The notes: a model not told the origin generated them from the sequence alone. A stretch of 64,000 nucleotides of DNA from Budvicia aquatica DSM 5075 = ATCC 35567 (GCF_000427805.1 NZ_ATYS01000005.1:57039-121038), one strand, 5' to 3'. Positions 18,968-29,643 are shown, counted from the stretch's first letter. Numbers and translations: made by a program.

Positions 18968-19918
18968 ATGAAAACAGTAGCTTTAGGGCGCACAGGCATT
19001 CAGGTTCCCGTACTGGCAATGGGTGCCGCCTCACTTGGCAGTATTTATCACCCGGTATCACAACAACAAGCTAACGATACGGTCACTACGGCACTTGAAC
19101 ACGGCGTTAACTATTTCGATGTCGCACCTTATTACGGTTTAACCAAAGCAGAAACCGCATTGGGTGGCGCATTGAAGGGTGTCCCACGTGCAAGCTATAC
19201 CCTCGCAACCAAAGTAGGTCGCTATGGCGACAGCCAATGGGATTTCTCACGCGAAGCCACTTTGCGCAGCATTGATGAAAGCCTCGCTCGCCTGGGTACT
19301 GACTACATCGACGTCATTCAGTGTCATGACATCGAATACGGTGATTTGCACCAGTTAGTTGAAGAAGCACTCCCGATGCTTCGTGAACTCCAACAAAGTG
19401 GCCTAGTGCGACATGTTGGCATCACTGGCTACGACCTTGCACTGCTGGAAAAACTGGCTGTGGAGCAGAAAGTCGATACCGTCATGGCCTACTGTACCTG
19501 GACGTTACAGGACCGTCGGTTAGGCGATGTTGCCAGACGATTAAACCAGGCCGGGATCGGTGTGTTGAATGCCTCCCCACTTTCGATGGGATTACTCACT
19601 CGCGGCGGCGCGCCAACCTGGCACCCGGCACACGAAGATGTACAGAACGCCTGCCGCGCCGTCTCTGCATTGTGCGATCGTGAAGGCGTGAATATTTCTC
19701 AGGTTGCGTTGCAGTTTGCACTGACCACGGCGGCTGAACAGGGTATTGCCACCACCGTCATCGGCACCGCCAGCAAAGAAAACATGCTCGATAACATACA
19801 CTGGTGTGAACAACCGCTGGATGCCGCGTTGCTGCAAAAAATTGATGAGTTGATCGCCCCCGTTCTCAATATTGGCTGGGATGTGCTGCCTGGCAACGGG
19901 GGCAAGGCCCAAAAATGA
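18968..19918 (+). CDS. aldo/keto reductase, L-galactose/L-fucose dehydrogenase type
   Basis: A 316-residue aldo/keto reductase. The catalytic tetrad is recognisable as NYFDVAPYYG (Asp and Tyr), TLATKVGRYG (Lys) and VIQCHDIEYGD (His). The blocks ATKVGRYG and QCHDIEYGDL are those I associate with L-galactose dehydrogenase and L-fucose dehydrogenase, which oxidise the sugar C1 to a lactone. The next gene encodes a lactonase, which supports that role. I place the start at 18968 because AAGGAAC lies about 8 bases before it; earlier in-frame ATGs overlap the preceding gene. The stop overlaps the lactonase start by four bases. Confidence 0.83.
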   Translation: MKTVALGRTGIQVPVLAMGAASLGSIYHPVSQQQANDTVTTALEHGVNYFDVAPYYGLTKAETALGGALKGVPRASYTLATKVGRYGDSQWDFSREATLRSIDESLARLGTDYIDVIQCHDIEYGDLHQLVEEALPMLRELQQSGLVRHVGITGYDLALLEKLAVEQKVDTVMAYCTWTLQDRRLGDVARRLNQAGIGVLNASPLSMGLLTRGGAPTWHPAHEDVQNACRAVSALCDREGVNISQVALQFALTTAAEQGIATTVIGTASKENMLDNIHWCEQPLDAALLQKIDELIAPVLNIGWDVLPGNGGKAQK

Positions 19919-20778
19919 CGCTAATAGACAGCCACCTGCACCTGTGGGACCCACGTATTCTGCATTACGACTGGCTTAGTGATGTTCCGGCGCTCAACCA
20001 TCCACATTTGCCGGAAGATTTAGCCGCAGAAGGTACGGCCCCGAATGCCGCCATTGTGGTACAGGCAGACTGCGTAGCGGATCAGGCGCTGGCGGAGGTG
20101 AACTGGATTAACGGATTGGCAAAACATTCGCCTTTTCAAATTGCCGGTATCGTGGCCTGGGCACCGCTAGAAAACGGAACAGCGGCAATACCACTGCTAC
20201 GCCAGTTACGCACCCTGCCGCGCGTAGTCGGTATTCGTCGCTCGCTTCAAAATGAGCCTGATGCATTGTTTTACGATACCCATTACCGCGCAGGTTTGCT
20301 GGCAGCCGCTCAGGAAGGTTTTGTTCTCGATTTATGTGTCCGGGCACATCAATTACCGGCAGTGCATCATCTATTGAGTTGGCTGTTTGCACACCAACCC
20401 AATGCCAGGGTAGTGCTGGACCATATGGGGAAGCCGGGAATTATCAACAACGCCTGGCAAGAATGGCAAGACGCATTCGCGCAACTGGCTGAGTTCCCTT
20501 CCCTGTGTTGCAAGATTTCCGGGCTACCTACCGAGGCGGACTGGCAAACATGGGACGATGAACAACTCGCTCCGTGGATCCATCACGCGATTAACAGCTT
20601 TGGACCTCATCGCTGTTTATTTGGGGGGGACTGGCCAGTGGTCAATTTAGCCGGGGGGTATTCTCGCTGGAAACAATGTGTCGAAAAGGCAATCGCCAAT
20701 CTGCATGCCAGCGACAAACACGCCGTTATGGGCGGGAATGCTCGTAATATTTATTTATCAGATTCAGGAGGGGAATGA
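19915..20778 (+). CDS. amidohydrolase-type sugar lactonase (L-fuconolactonase/rhamnonolactonase group)
   Basis: A 287-residue amidohydrolase_2 family protein. It starts with the metal-binding IDSHLHLWDP, continues with VVQAD and RVVLDHMGKP, and ends with LFGGDWPVVNLAGGY, which contains the conserved catalytic Asp. This arrangement is that of lactonases that open L-fucono-, L-rhamnono- or galactarolactones to the free acid. Directly after an L-galactose/L-fucose-type dehydrogenase it should hydrolyse that enzyme's lactone product, giving the aldonate for the enolase-superfamily dehydratase two genes upstream. Translation is coupled by the four-base overlap. Confidence 0.84.
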   Translation: MTLIDSHLHLWDPRILHYDWLSDVPALNHPHLPEDLAAEGTAPNAAIVVQADCVADQALAEVNWINGLAKHSPFQIAGIVAWAPLENGTAAIPLLRQLRTLPRVVGIRRSLQNEPDALFYDTHYRAGLLAAAQEGFVLDLCVRAHQLPAVHHLLSWLFAHQPNARVVLDHMGKPGIINNAWQEWQDAFAQLAEFPSLCCKISGLPTEADWQTWDDEQLAPWIHHAINSFGPHRCLFGGDWPVVNLAGGYSRWKQCVEKAIANLHASDKHAVMGGNARNIYLSDSGGE

Positions 20779-20851
20779 CAAATAAGGAACAAGGTCTGGA
20801 TGTCGTTTATTTCGCAGCACCCTACTGAAAAAAATAATTGAGGAAATAAGC

Positions 20852-22156
20852 ATGTCTGATAATAGTAATGCACTGCACCCTACAAATGCAGGCGATAAGT
20901 TTAAAGATAAGGCATCAGAAAATACATTGCACGTAACCGGAAGAAGAAAGCGGATACTTCTTGCTTCATTGTTTACTAACTTCTTCGTATTACTGGCTCT
21001 CTATTGCGGTGTTATTTCTGTTTTATTACCTAACCATATAGCGCAAATCGATCCGGCAAATAAAGCCAATAACCTGGCGATTGTCATGACATCGGCGTTG
21101 TTATTTACCATTTTTGCTCAACCAATTGCGGGCGCATTATCCGACCGTTGCCGTTCAACCTGGGGGCGTCGTTCGCCGTGGATTGTTGGGGGCGCGTTGA
21201 TTGGCGGTCTGGCAATTTTTGGGATTTCAATGACCACCACCGTTGCCGGTATCGCCGTGTTTTGGCTTATGGCAGCCGTTTCACTTAACTGTATGAACGG
21301 GCCACTCGCCACCGTAGTCGCAGACCGCTTCTTACCGGAAAACCGTGGTATTGCTTCTGGGTTTGTGGGGGCTGGCTCAACGGCTGGCGGTACGGTCGGT
21401 ATTATTGTCGCCGGTTACCTGGCATATAACCTGCAACTCGGTTACCTGGTGTTTGGTCTTGCGATCATCGCTTGTTGTGTAGCGTTTGTCCTGATAAACC
21501 GCGAGCCCTCTACCCGCGCACTTGAAGTTGAACCATTCAAATGGGGCACCTTCTTCAAGAGCTTCTGGGTAAGCCCGCGCCAATATCCTGATTTTGGATG
21601 GGCGTTCTTTGGCCGCTTCGCCATGTTCCTGGGGTATCAAGGGGTTGTAACCTATCAGCTGTATATTCTTCAGGACTACATTGGTTTAAGTGTTAAAGAC
21701 TCTAACTATGCCATCGGGACTATTTCGGCTATCACTCTGGTGACATTGTTGTTCTCCGGCCTGGTGTCGGGCTATCTTTCCGATAAGTATCAGCGCCGTA
21801 AAATCTTTGTTTTTGCCTCAAGTATTATGATGGCAATTGGCCTGATGATCCCGTTATTCGTGCCGACGCTCAACGGTATGTATTATTATGCGGCGATTAT
21901 GGGTCTTGGTTACGGTGCTTATACCTCCATTGATATGGCACTGATGACACAGGTATTACCCGGTGGTGGAAAACAAGCCGGCAAAGACATGGGGATTTTG
22001 ACCATTGCCACCGTGTTACCACAATCTTTCAGCCCAATATTATCCGCATGGTTATTATCAACATTTAACAATGACTATTCGACTCTATTTATTGCCGCAA
22101 TCATCTTTGTTTTTGCATCATCATTTTTTGTATTACCGATAAAATCAGTTAAATAA
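20852..22156 (+). CDS. MFS sugar permease
   Basis: A 434-residue major facilitator with about 12 hydrophobic segments. The family signature after helix 2 is GALSDRCRSTWGRRSPW (D-R-x-x-x-x-W-G-R-R) and the matching central motif is SGYLSDKYQRRK. The GRRSPW form is shared by sugar transporters of the GPH/sucrose-symporter-like branch. The N-terminus is a hydrophilic cytoplasmic tail of about 30 residues. It probably imports the sugar handled by the preceding enzymes. TTGAGGAAATAAGC precedes the ATG. A compound hairpin separates it from the mutarotase gene and could reduce downstream expression. Confidence 0.84.
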   Translation: MSDNSNALHPTNAGDKFKDKASENTLHVTGRRKRILLASLFTNFFVLLALYCGVISVLLPNHIAQIDPANKANNLAIVMTSALLFTIFAQPIAGALSDRCRSTWGRRSPWIVGGALIGGLAIFGISMTTTVAGIAVFWLMAAVSLNCMNGPLATVVADRFLPENRGIASGFVGAGSTAGGTVGIIVAGYLAYNLQLGYLVFGLAIIACCVAFVLINREPSTRALEVEPFKWGTFFKSFWVSPRQYPDFGWAFFGRFAMFLGYQGVVTYQLYILQDYIGLSVKDSNYAIGTISAITLVTLLFSGLVSGYLSDKYQRRKIFVFASSIMMAIGLMIPLFVPTLNGMYYYAAIMGLGYGAYTSIDMALMTQVLPGGGKQAGKDMGILTIATVLPQSFSPILSAWLLSTFNNDYSTLFIAAIIFVFASSFFVLPIKSVK

Positions 22157-22171
22157 AAAAACGTTTTAATT

Positions 22172-22217
22172 GCAGGCAAGGTCGCACTTATTAATAGGTG
22201 CGAGCGCCCTCGCCTGC
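22172..22217 (+). terminator. compound hairpin between permease and mutarotase genes
   Basis: Outer arms GCAGGC (22172-22177) and GCCTGC (22212-22217) enclose a second stem TCGCAC/GTGCGA. There is no T-tract after it, so it may be a partial terminator or an mRNA-processing/stability structure. Confidence 0.45.
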
Positions 22218-22239
22218 GCTTAACGACAAGGAGTAGCAC

Positions 22240-22572
22240 ATGAGTAATATACGCCGTTTCGGCTGTGTTGTTCAGGTCAGGCCTGAGAAGCTGGAATATT
22301 ATAAAACGTTACATGCCAACCCGTGGCCTGAAGTGAATGCCATGATTAAAGAGTGTCACTTACGTAATTTCTCTATTTATTATAAAAATGGATTGCTGTT
22401 CAGTTATCTTGAATATATCGGTGACGATTACGAAGCCGATCAGAAAAAGATGGCGGCGCACCTGAAAACTCAAGAGTGGTGGCAAGAAACTGGCCCGTGC
22501 CAGAAACCACTAGATGGAGAGCCAGAAGGAACGCTATGGGTTGAGATGGAAGAAATATATCACCTCGATTAA
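22240..22572 (+). CDS. RhaM/YiiL family sugar mutarotase
   Basis: A 110-residue single-domain protein of the L-rhamnose/L-fucose mutarotase family (RhaM, COG3254 type). The pattern VVQVRPEKLEYYKTLHANPWPEVNAMIKECHLRNFSIYYK and the closing WVEMEEIYHLD (given here in two parts of the chain) follow RhaM closely, including the catalytic His of the YKTLHANPWPE block. These enzymes equilibrate alpha and beta sugar anomers. COG3254 mutarotases occur in the oxidative L-fucose pathway described in Xanthomonas, alongside a dehydrogenase, lactonase and enolase-family dehydratase, as here. AAGGAGTAGCAC gives a strong ribosome site. Confidence 0.85.
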   Translation: MSNIRRFGCVVQVRPEKLEYYKTLHANPWPEVNAMIKECHLRNFSIYYKNGLLFSYLEYIGDDYEADQKKMAAHLKTQEWWQETGPCQKPLDGEPEGTLWVEMEEIYHLD

Positions 22573-22586
22573 CTGAAAAATAAATA

Positions 22587-22626
22587 GACCCTGCTCTTGC
22601 GCCATTTAACTGGCGTAGGGCTTTTC
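22587..22626 (+). terminator. hairpin terminator after the mutarotase gene
   Basis: A CGCCA/TGGCG stem (22600-22604 with 22611-22615), extended by CCCT/AGGG outer pairing, is followed by CTTTTCATT. It may partly separate the porin gene. Confidence 0.5.
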
Positions 22627-22645
22627 ATTATCGTTTTATATCTGA

Positions 22646-24187
<1,542 letters not shown>

Positions 24188-24190
24188 CAG

Positions 24191-24251
24191 AAACCTTGCC
24201 TCGCGCCGCCGGAAGAAAGTCATATATCGACACTTTTTTGCCGACGAAAGC
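24191..24251. repeat. 61-bp direct repeat, right copy (island boundary)
   Basis: This is the partner of 13212-13272, in the same orientation and with one mismatch. It begins directly after the porin stop codon, so the island's coding content ends at the repeat edge. Confidence 0.9.
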
Positions 24252-24289
24252 GATGCTGAAGCCCGACTAAATTACGTTATCATCAATCC

Positions 24290-24320
24290 GGCGTGCAGGG
24301 TTAAAACTGCACGCCTTTTT
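24290..24320 (+). terminator. Rho-independent terminator beyond the right repeat
   Basis: A 9-bp perfect stem GGCGTGCAG/CTGCACGCC (24290-24298 with 24307-24315) is followed by TTTTT. It can end transcripts arriving from the porin side. Confidence 0.83.
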
Positions 24321-24404
24321 ATCAATCTCATCGCTGAAGCATCCGAAAGCTATGCTTCCAAACTCACGGCTATCCCGCCGCCATCAACAGTAGACCTATT
24401 TCTC

Positions 24405-25169
24405 CTACTTACGGAACTGGGTCACCGTATCCCATGCAACCTGCTGTAAAGCCCGAGCCGTCTGCTCAGTCATATCACTATCGACCGGCAGCGCTCCGCC
24501 AACCGGAGATTGGTCGTAAATAGTGGCAAACAGCACACAGGCAGCCAGATAGGTACCGGCTAACGAAGGATGATTACCGTCACTGTGATACAAATCGATC
24601 TCTGGATGGGTCGCAATGGCCCGGCTAAATGCCAGACCGACCGGAGCAACATATCCGCCGGTTTGGGTAGCAATATCCATATAGGCTTTCGCCAGTTTAT
24701 CGGTCTGTTCTGGCTTGTCTTTATTGGCCCAGGTCATAAAGTACAGCACTTTAGACCCGGCCTGATGAGCGGTATCTGCCATTAATCGGGCCGAGTCGGT
24801 AAAGTACTTACGCGTCTCTTCTTTAGCTGAAATAGACTCGGTAGAGTTCCCCTGAAGCACAACAATATCCCACTTTTGCAGTGAATTCTGAAAGCTCAGG
24901 TTCGGAACATGCCAACCTAATCGCCCGCTGGAAATAGTTATTCCACGATACATATTGTCTTTAGCCCGATCGGCCAGCAACGAACGGCTTAAATCACGCA
25001 GCCGGGTATTCAAATGGTTGTTGTAATGCATATATGAATTCCCGTAGAGCGCAACCGTCTTGTTCTCTCCGTCTATTTTCGCCTGCGGCTGTGGAGCAAT
25101 AATCGTATTCGCTTGGGCACTGACCATAGAAAGTACGCCACATACCAGTAATAACATGACTTTTTTCAT
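24405..25169 (-). CDS. secreted SGNH/GDSL-family hydrolase
   Basis: A 254-residue exported hydrolase. The signal peptide is residues 1-20 (MKKVMLLLVCGVLSMVSAQA). Block I is VALYGNSYMHYNN, where GNSY replaces the usual GDS, the Gly/Asn oxyanion blocks follow (SSGRLGWHV and VVLQGNSTES), and the C-terminal Asp-His dyad is in YHSDGNHPSLAGTYLAA. This suits an esterase or lipase-like enzyme in the periplasm or outside the cell. It is the second gene after the general porin on the same strand with an 11-base gap. A truncated copy of its catalytic block lies at 13273-13360, and the intact gene appears unaffected. Confidence 0.83.
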   Translation of the reverse strand: MKKVMLLLVCGVLSMVSAQANTIIAPQPQAKIDGENKTVALYGNSYMHYNNHLNTRLRDLSRSLLADRAKDNMYRGITISSGRLGWHVPNLSFQNSLQKWDIVVLQGNSTESISAKEETRKYFTDSARLMADTAHQAGSKVLYFMTWANKDKPEQTDKLAKAYMDIATQTGGYVAPVGLAFSRAIATHPEIDLYHSDGNHPSLAGTYLAACVLFATIYDQSPVGGALPVDSDMTEQTARALQQVAWDTVTQFRK

Positions 25170-25180
25170 AATAATTATCC

Positions 25181-26227
25181 TTAGAAGTCGAAACGCAACC
25201 CGACAATGACAGCATCATCATTAGTTTTTACATTTTTATCCGCCAGCTGTTTAATATAGCTCACCGACAAATAGGTATTTTTCGCCATGGTTAGCTGGGC
25301 TTCGGCTCTCCAGCCCTCTTTTTCATAGATATCTTGACCGTCTTCATCCAGAAAGCTATATCCACCCAAGATCTTAACTTTTTCAAACTGATATGAAGCC
25401 ACCGAATCGAAGCTAACGTAATCATTGTCAGACTTATTATCACGTTCGATAGCGAGTTTTCCGGCCGTTACTGCCAACGACATCGCATCATAATCAAACT
25501 GTAATCCGCCCATCACCTGCTGATGTTTCTTACGGTCATCGGTGACCTTTTTCTGAATATTATCCTTACGATTAAATTCACTGGCAGCAATAGCCGGCGT
25601 TATTTTCAGATCCCCCACCTTTAGCATTTTACGATAGCTAAGCATCATGGCGTTATCCAGTACTTCATTATCACTATTACCATTACCGGCAACGTATGCG
25701 GCCCGAATCTGATGGCCGTCGAAATCACCATTCCACTGAAGAGTACCGTCCTGGCGATTAAACTGGTATGAAGTATCAATGGTACTAATACCGTAGTTAT
25801 AAACGTTTGGCGTAAAGTTTTTATATTTATCCGTCATTCTCATTACCTGATATAACGGGTTCTGAGTACGCCCGCCAATTAATTCACCGTAACGGGCGTG
25901 AGATAATCCAAGCCAGGCATAACGTGCATCAAGATCTTTATCCTTTGTTTTATTATCATTTTTTTCAGTACGGACCTGCCATTCAAGGCGGCCAATCACT
26001 TTAGTCTCTTCTAATAATGAAAGATCGCGGGTGACATAAATACCCAGACGGCCACCCAATTGATTTCTCGAATCATTTCCTGCAAAAGAAGCATCTCCAT
26101 GGGCAAACTGATATTCTAATCGCCCATAAATATCTAACGTAGTGTCTTTATCTTTATAGACATTTACGGCTAATGCAGATGAACTTATTCCCGCAAATAA
26201 CATCATCATTATTATTTTATTTTTCAT
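25181..26227 (-). CDS. OmpC/OmpF-like general porin
   Basis: A 348-residue trimeric-porin family protein. The signal peptide is residues 1-20 (ending SSALA), then VNVYKDKDTTLDIYGRLEYQF matches the first strand of enteric porins, and the chain ends with the canonical VIVGLRFDF. Alternating amphipathic strands fill the middle. It is slightly shorter than OmpF/OmpC. It shares an apparent transcript with the SGNH hydrolase, suggesting uptake of a product that the hydrolase releases or modifies. Upstream is a long AT-rich spacer shared with the sugar-acid operon. Confidence 0.85.
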   Translation of the reverse strand: MKNKIIMMMLFAGISSSALAVNVYKDKDTTLDIYGRLEYQFAHGDASFAGNDSRNQLGGRLGIYVTRDLSLLEETKVIGRLEWQVRTEKNDNKTKDKDLDARYAWLGLSHARYGELIGGRTQNPLYQVMRMTDKYKNFTPNVYNYGISTIDTSYQFNRQDGTLQWNGDFDGHQIRAAYVAGNGNSDNEVLDNAMMLSYRKMLKVGDLKITPAIAASEFNRKDNIQKKVTDDRKKHQQVMGGLQFDYDAMSLAVTAGKLAIERDNKSDNDYVSFDSVASYQFEKVKILGGYSFLDEDGQDIYEKEGWRAEAQLTMAKNTYLSVSYIKQLADKNVKTNDDAVIVGLRFDF

Positions 26228-26550
26228 ATTTAATCCATAAACAAAAGAGTGTAAAAAACCCCAACCACAAGGCTGTTATTTAATAAAAAATAATAATCTA
26301 TTTTTATCGCCATTATTATTATCAACGAATAAAAATGCGGGGTACGGGAATATTTATTTCTCAGCTTGAAATGTGACAACCCGCCCATAAAACGAATTAA
26401 ACCGGATTTAAATCACAATTTATCAGTTTACATTCATTATTAAACATTAAATACAGGGAGATATTTCTTACCATAAATTATATAAATAACAATAAGTAAA
26501 CATATTATGTTAAGTTCGTCACGCTTTCAGTCATAAAATAGAATATTACG

Positions 26551-26569
26551 GGGGAAAACTATATTCTCA
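26551..26569. promoter_or_regulatory. imperfect inverted repeat related to 42252 and 44933 motifs
   Basis: GGGGAAAA-CTA-TATTCTCA shares its right arm and spacing with the motifs before the lyase gene and before the second dcuC gene. Its own arms are imperfect, so it is the weakest of the three. Confidence 0.3.
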
Positions 26570-26788
26570 TTTTTATCAATAAATATTTAGATCAAACTTC
26601 CCGCGAGTGATTATATATTAATAAAACCTATCTTATTATCGCGTAAATAAATCCCTTAATTGCCGAGCTTTTTATTTATATATTACGAATTCTGACACCC
26701 TTTCTGCCCATCCCCTGCCCGACTCCTACCTGTTACTTTTAGCCGCTAAAACGGCTTTTCTTCCCTTTCTCGTCATTCCATACAAATT

Positions 26789-26802
26789 ATTGGTCGACCA
26801 AT
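26789..26802. promoter_or_regulatory. palindromic operator candidate ATTGGTCGACCAAT
   Basis: This is a perfect 14-bp palindrome of the TGGT-n-ACCA type favoured by FadR-branch GntR regulators such as UxuR/ExuR/LldR. It lies about 270 bases before the kinase gene of the operon that ends with a FadR-type GntR regulator. Confidence 0.6.
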
Positions 26803-26969
26803 TAAATTGATCGATAATTAATCTACCCACCATTCATCAAATAGAGACAACATCAAAAAATCATTTTAATTATAATTTTCAGTCAATTACATCATTAACA
26901 TTTAATCTAAAGAGCTTATTAGTTTAACCAATTATTACTTTTTCGTAACAAAGATCAAAAAATCATCTT

Positions 26970-26985
26970 TGTGATCCATATAACA
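26970..26985 (+). promoter_or_regulatory. CRP-like site upstream of the sugar-acid operon
   Basis: TGTGA-TCCATA-TAACA has a perfect left half-site and one mismatch in the right half-site, located 85 bases before the first start codon. Confidence 0.45.
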
Positions 26986-27024
26986 GTAATATAAAAACTT
27001 GTTTGTATCATACCAACAATATTA

Positions 27025-27038
27025 ATTGGCATGCCAAT
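27025..27038. promoter_or_regulatory. palindromic operator candidate ATTGGCATGCCAAT
   Basis: A second perfect 14-bp palindrome sharing ATTGG-N4-CCAAT with 26789-26802. It lies only about 32 bases before the kinase start, where a bound repressor would block transcription. Confidence 0.6.
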
Positions 27039-27069
27039 AATTGATTGTTAGTCGATCAATGGAGCTTAA

Positions 27070-28611
27070 ATGAATACCAATATTGTTATAGGGGTCGATA
27101 TCGGCACCACCGGGGTAAGGGCTGTCGCTTACCGGAACGGCAGCACCAAGGCATATGCGACGGCAACGGACGAATATCCGCTGTTTACCGACCAATCCGG
27201 AGCAGCAGAGCAAGATGCTAACTCTATTTTGGCATCAACTATCGCGGTCATTACTCGAACAATTTCGCTACTGGGAGATGAGGCTAATAACGTCAAAGGC
27301 ATCGCACTCAGCGCCGTTTTTCATAGCTTTTTAGCCATTGCTGAAGACGGCCATCCGCTAACCAGACTGATGACATGGGCCGATAGTCGCAGCCAAATTT
27401 ACCTCGATGAGATGAAAAGTAAGACCGATAGCGAACGGCTCTATCATCGAACCGGCTGCCCGCTACACCCGATGTATCCGCTGCTTAAAATTTTTTGGAT
27501 GAAAAACAATCAGCCGGAAATATTCGCTCGCACCAAGTGGTTTGGCTCCATCAAAGACTATGTTTTTCAAAGCCTGACGGGAAAGCGCGTTGTTGACCGC
27601 TCAATTGCCAGCGGCAGCGGCTGTTACAACATCAAAAATTTGGAGTGGGACAAAGAAGTACTCAGCCTGCTATCGATTGATGAAAAGCAGATGCCAATAG
27701 TGGTTGCGACTACCCACTTCGAATCACTAACTGAGGCAATGGCAAAACGGCTGGGTTTGCAGGGACCGGTTCCCGTCATTATCGGAGCCGGAGACGGCAT
27801 GATGGCGAACGTCGGCGTCGGCGCCATTCGCCCGGGGCAGATCAATATTACTATCGGCACCAGTGGCGCAATCCGTATGGCCGCCAAACAGCCTGAAACC
27901 GATATTAAACGCCGTACCTGGTGCTACAACATCACCGAAGATCGCTGGATGCTGGGCGGCGCAATTAATAACGGTGGTATTTCGTTTCGCTGGGCCAGAG
28001 ATAAATTTGCTGAAACAGAACAACGAGTATCTGAAAAACTCGGGCTTGACTCTTACTCTCTGCTCGCCAGCTATGCCGACAAAGTATCAGCAGGATCCAA
28101 CGGGCTGGTAGTACTGCCATTCTTTACCGGTGAGCGCGCCCCTTACTGGAATGCTGATGCCAGAGGCATCATGTTCGGCCTGACCCTAAATCATGACAAA
28201 CGTCATATTATCCGCGCAACGCTTGAAGGCATTTGCTATCGCATGCGTAGCGTTCTGGAGTCATTGGAAGAGCTGACCGGAACCGCCGAGCAAATTCGCG
28301 TAAGCGGCAGTTTTACCCGCTCCCCCGTCTGGCTACAAATTCTCTCCGACATTCTTGGTCGTGAAATCTGCATTCCTGATGTTGATGAAGGTGCCGCCTA
28401 CGGTGCTGCAATCTTCGGCTTCTACGCCTTAGGGCAACTGACCTCTATCGATGAAGCCAGCGACCTTATAGGTATTCATCAGGTTTACAAACCTAATCCA
28501 AAGCATCACCAAACTTACTGCGAACTCTACCAAATCTACGCTCAGGTTTATTGGAATTTACAGGATCAATTTAAGGCAATTTCATCATTTCAGCGCAATG
28601 AAATGCAGTAA
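27070..28611 (+). CDS. FGGY family carbohydrate kinase (gluconokinase-like)
   Basis: A 513-residue FGGY kinase. The N-terminal phosphate-binding loop is IGVDIGTTGVRAVAY, the catalytic Asp lies in VIIGAGDGMMANVGVGA, and a second nucleotide motif is TIGTSGAIRMA. The substrate-domain block LMTWADSRSQ and the Bacillus GntK-like layout suggest gluconate or a related sugar acid. It starts the operon and should produce the 6-phosphate that leads, after dehydration by a 6-phosphogluconate dehydratase not encoded here, to the KDPG cleaved by the aldolase six genes down. The ATG at 27070 follows GGAGCTTAA. Confidence 0.85.
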   Translation: MNTNIVIGVDIGTTGVRAVAYRNGSTKAYATATDEYPLFTDQSGAAEQDANSILASTIAVITRTISLLGDEANNVKGIALSAVFHSFLAIAEDGHPLTRLMTWADSRSQIYLDEMKSKTDSERLYHRTGCPLHPMYPLLKIFWMKNNQPEIFARTKWFGSIKDYVFQSLTGKRVVDRSIASGSGCYNIKNLEWDKEVLSLLSIDEKQMPIVVATTHFESLTEAMAKRLGLQGPVPVIIGAGDGMMANVGVGAIRPGQINITIGTSGAIRMAAKQPETDIKRRTWCYNITEDRWMLGGAINNGGISFRWARDKFAETEQRVSEKLGLDSYSLLASYADKVSAGSNGLVVLPFFTGERAPYWNADARGIMFGLTLNHDKRHIIRATLEGICYRMRSVLESLEELTGTAEQIRVSGSFTRSPVWLQILSDILGREICIPDVDEGAAYGAAIFGFYALGQLTSIDEASDLIGIHQVYKPNPKHHQTYCELYQIYAQVYWNLQDQFKAISSFQRNEMQ

Positions 28612-28649
28612 GTCTCAATGAATATTTAATATTATCGGAGCTTTTTACT

Positions 28650-29603
28650 ATGGCCAGAATCCTTACCACGGCAAGATCCTTTGCCGTTTGCCCAGCGGCA
28701 CAACAAATTCTAACCGCTGCCGGGCATCAGTTAGAAATTATGACACCGTCCAGGCCCTATACCGCGCAGGAACTTTTGCCTCTGGTGGCCGATTTTGACG
28801 CCATGATCGTTGGGTTAGACCAAATTGATGAGCAGGTCATCAATGCGGGAGCCCCTTCATTAAAGGTGATTGCCCGTAACGGCGTCGGCTATGACAAAGT
28901 CGATCTGATCGCCGCCGGAAAAAATAACGTGATAGTCACAATTACTCCCGGTGCTAACAGCATTTCGGTGTGTGAACTGGCATTTTCATTTATCACCGGC
29001 CTCTCACGAAAAATCCATCTGATGGACCATAACGTCCGCACCGGTTCCTGGAGCCGAGTCCCGGGAGTAGAGATTGATGGAAAAACCATTGGCGTGCTCG
29101 GAACCGGCGCTATTGGCTACGAATTAATTAAGCGCTGTAGGGCATTTGGCATGCGGGTATTAGCCTATGATTTAAAACCAAATCAAGAGCTTATTGATAA
29201 CTATCAAGTTGAGTACACCGATGATTTAGACCGAATTTATCGTGAATCAAACTACATCTCGTTGCACCTGCCGGCCACCGACTCCACCCGAAATATGATT
29301 AACCGCGAAGCGATTGAGAAAATGCAAAAAGGCACTTTTATTATCAATACGGCCCGCGGCGAACTGATTGATGAAGATGCACTTTATGATGCGCTCGATC
29401 GCGGCCATTTAGGGGGCGCGGGGTTAGACGCGTTCAAAGATGAGCCCATGACTGACCAACGTTTCTTCAAGCTAAATAACGTTATTCTCACTCCACACAC
29501 CGGCGCATTCACCTCAGAAGCGTCAGAAAATTCGCTGATTATTGCGGCTCAGGAAGTGCTACGGGTACTGTCTGAAGAGCTCCCGCACTATGCGGTGAAA
29601 TAG
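28650..29603 (+). CDS. D-2-hydroxyacid dehydrogenase (2-ketoaldonate reductase-like)
   Basis: A 317-residue NAD(P)-dependent 2-hydroxyacid dehydrogenase. The dinucleotide motif is GVLGTGAIG, and the catalytic triad is Arg in NTARGELIDE, Glu in FKDEPM and His in LTPHTGAFT. Phosphoglycerate dehydrogenase also has this fold, but within a sugar-acid operon a 2-ketogluconate (or other 2-ketoaldonate) reductase is the more natural reading. The gene is 38 bases after the kinase and about 40 before the next gene, in the same direction. Length is normal and no regulatory ACT domain is present. Confidence 0.8.
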   Translation: MARILTTARSFAVCPAAQQILTAAGHQLEIMTPSRPYTAQELLPLVADFDAMIVGLDQIDEQVINAGAPSLKVIARNGVGYDKVDLIAAGKNNVIVTITPGANSISVCELAFSFITGLSRKIHLMDHNVRTGSWSRVPGVEIDGKTIGVLGTGAIGYELIKRCRAFGMRVLAYDLKPNQELIDNYQVEYTDDLDRIYRESNYISLHLPATDSTRNMINREAIEKMQKGTFIINTARGELIDEDALYDALDRGHLGGAGLDAFKDEPMTDQRFFKLNNVILTPHTGAFTSEASENSLIIAAQEVLRVLSEELPHYAVK

Positions 29604-29643
29604 TGACTTTTATATCCGTAAATGCAATTAGGAGTAATAAAAA

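Larger units (their letters stand above)
26228..27069. promoter_or_regulatory. 842-base AT-rich divergent control region
   Basis: This separates the porin (minus) and the sugar-acid operon (plus). It holds no recognisable gene. It contains two 14-bp ATTGG-N4-CCAAT palindromes, a CRP-like site and a sequence (26551-26569) resembling the inverted repeat at 44933; each is listed separately. Confidence 0.6.
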
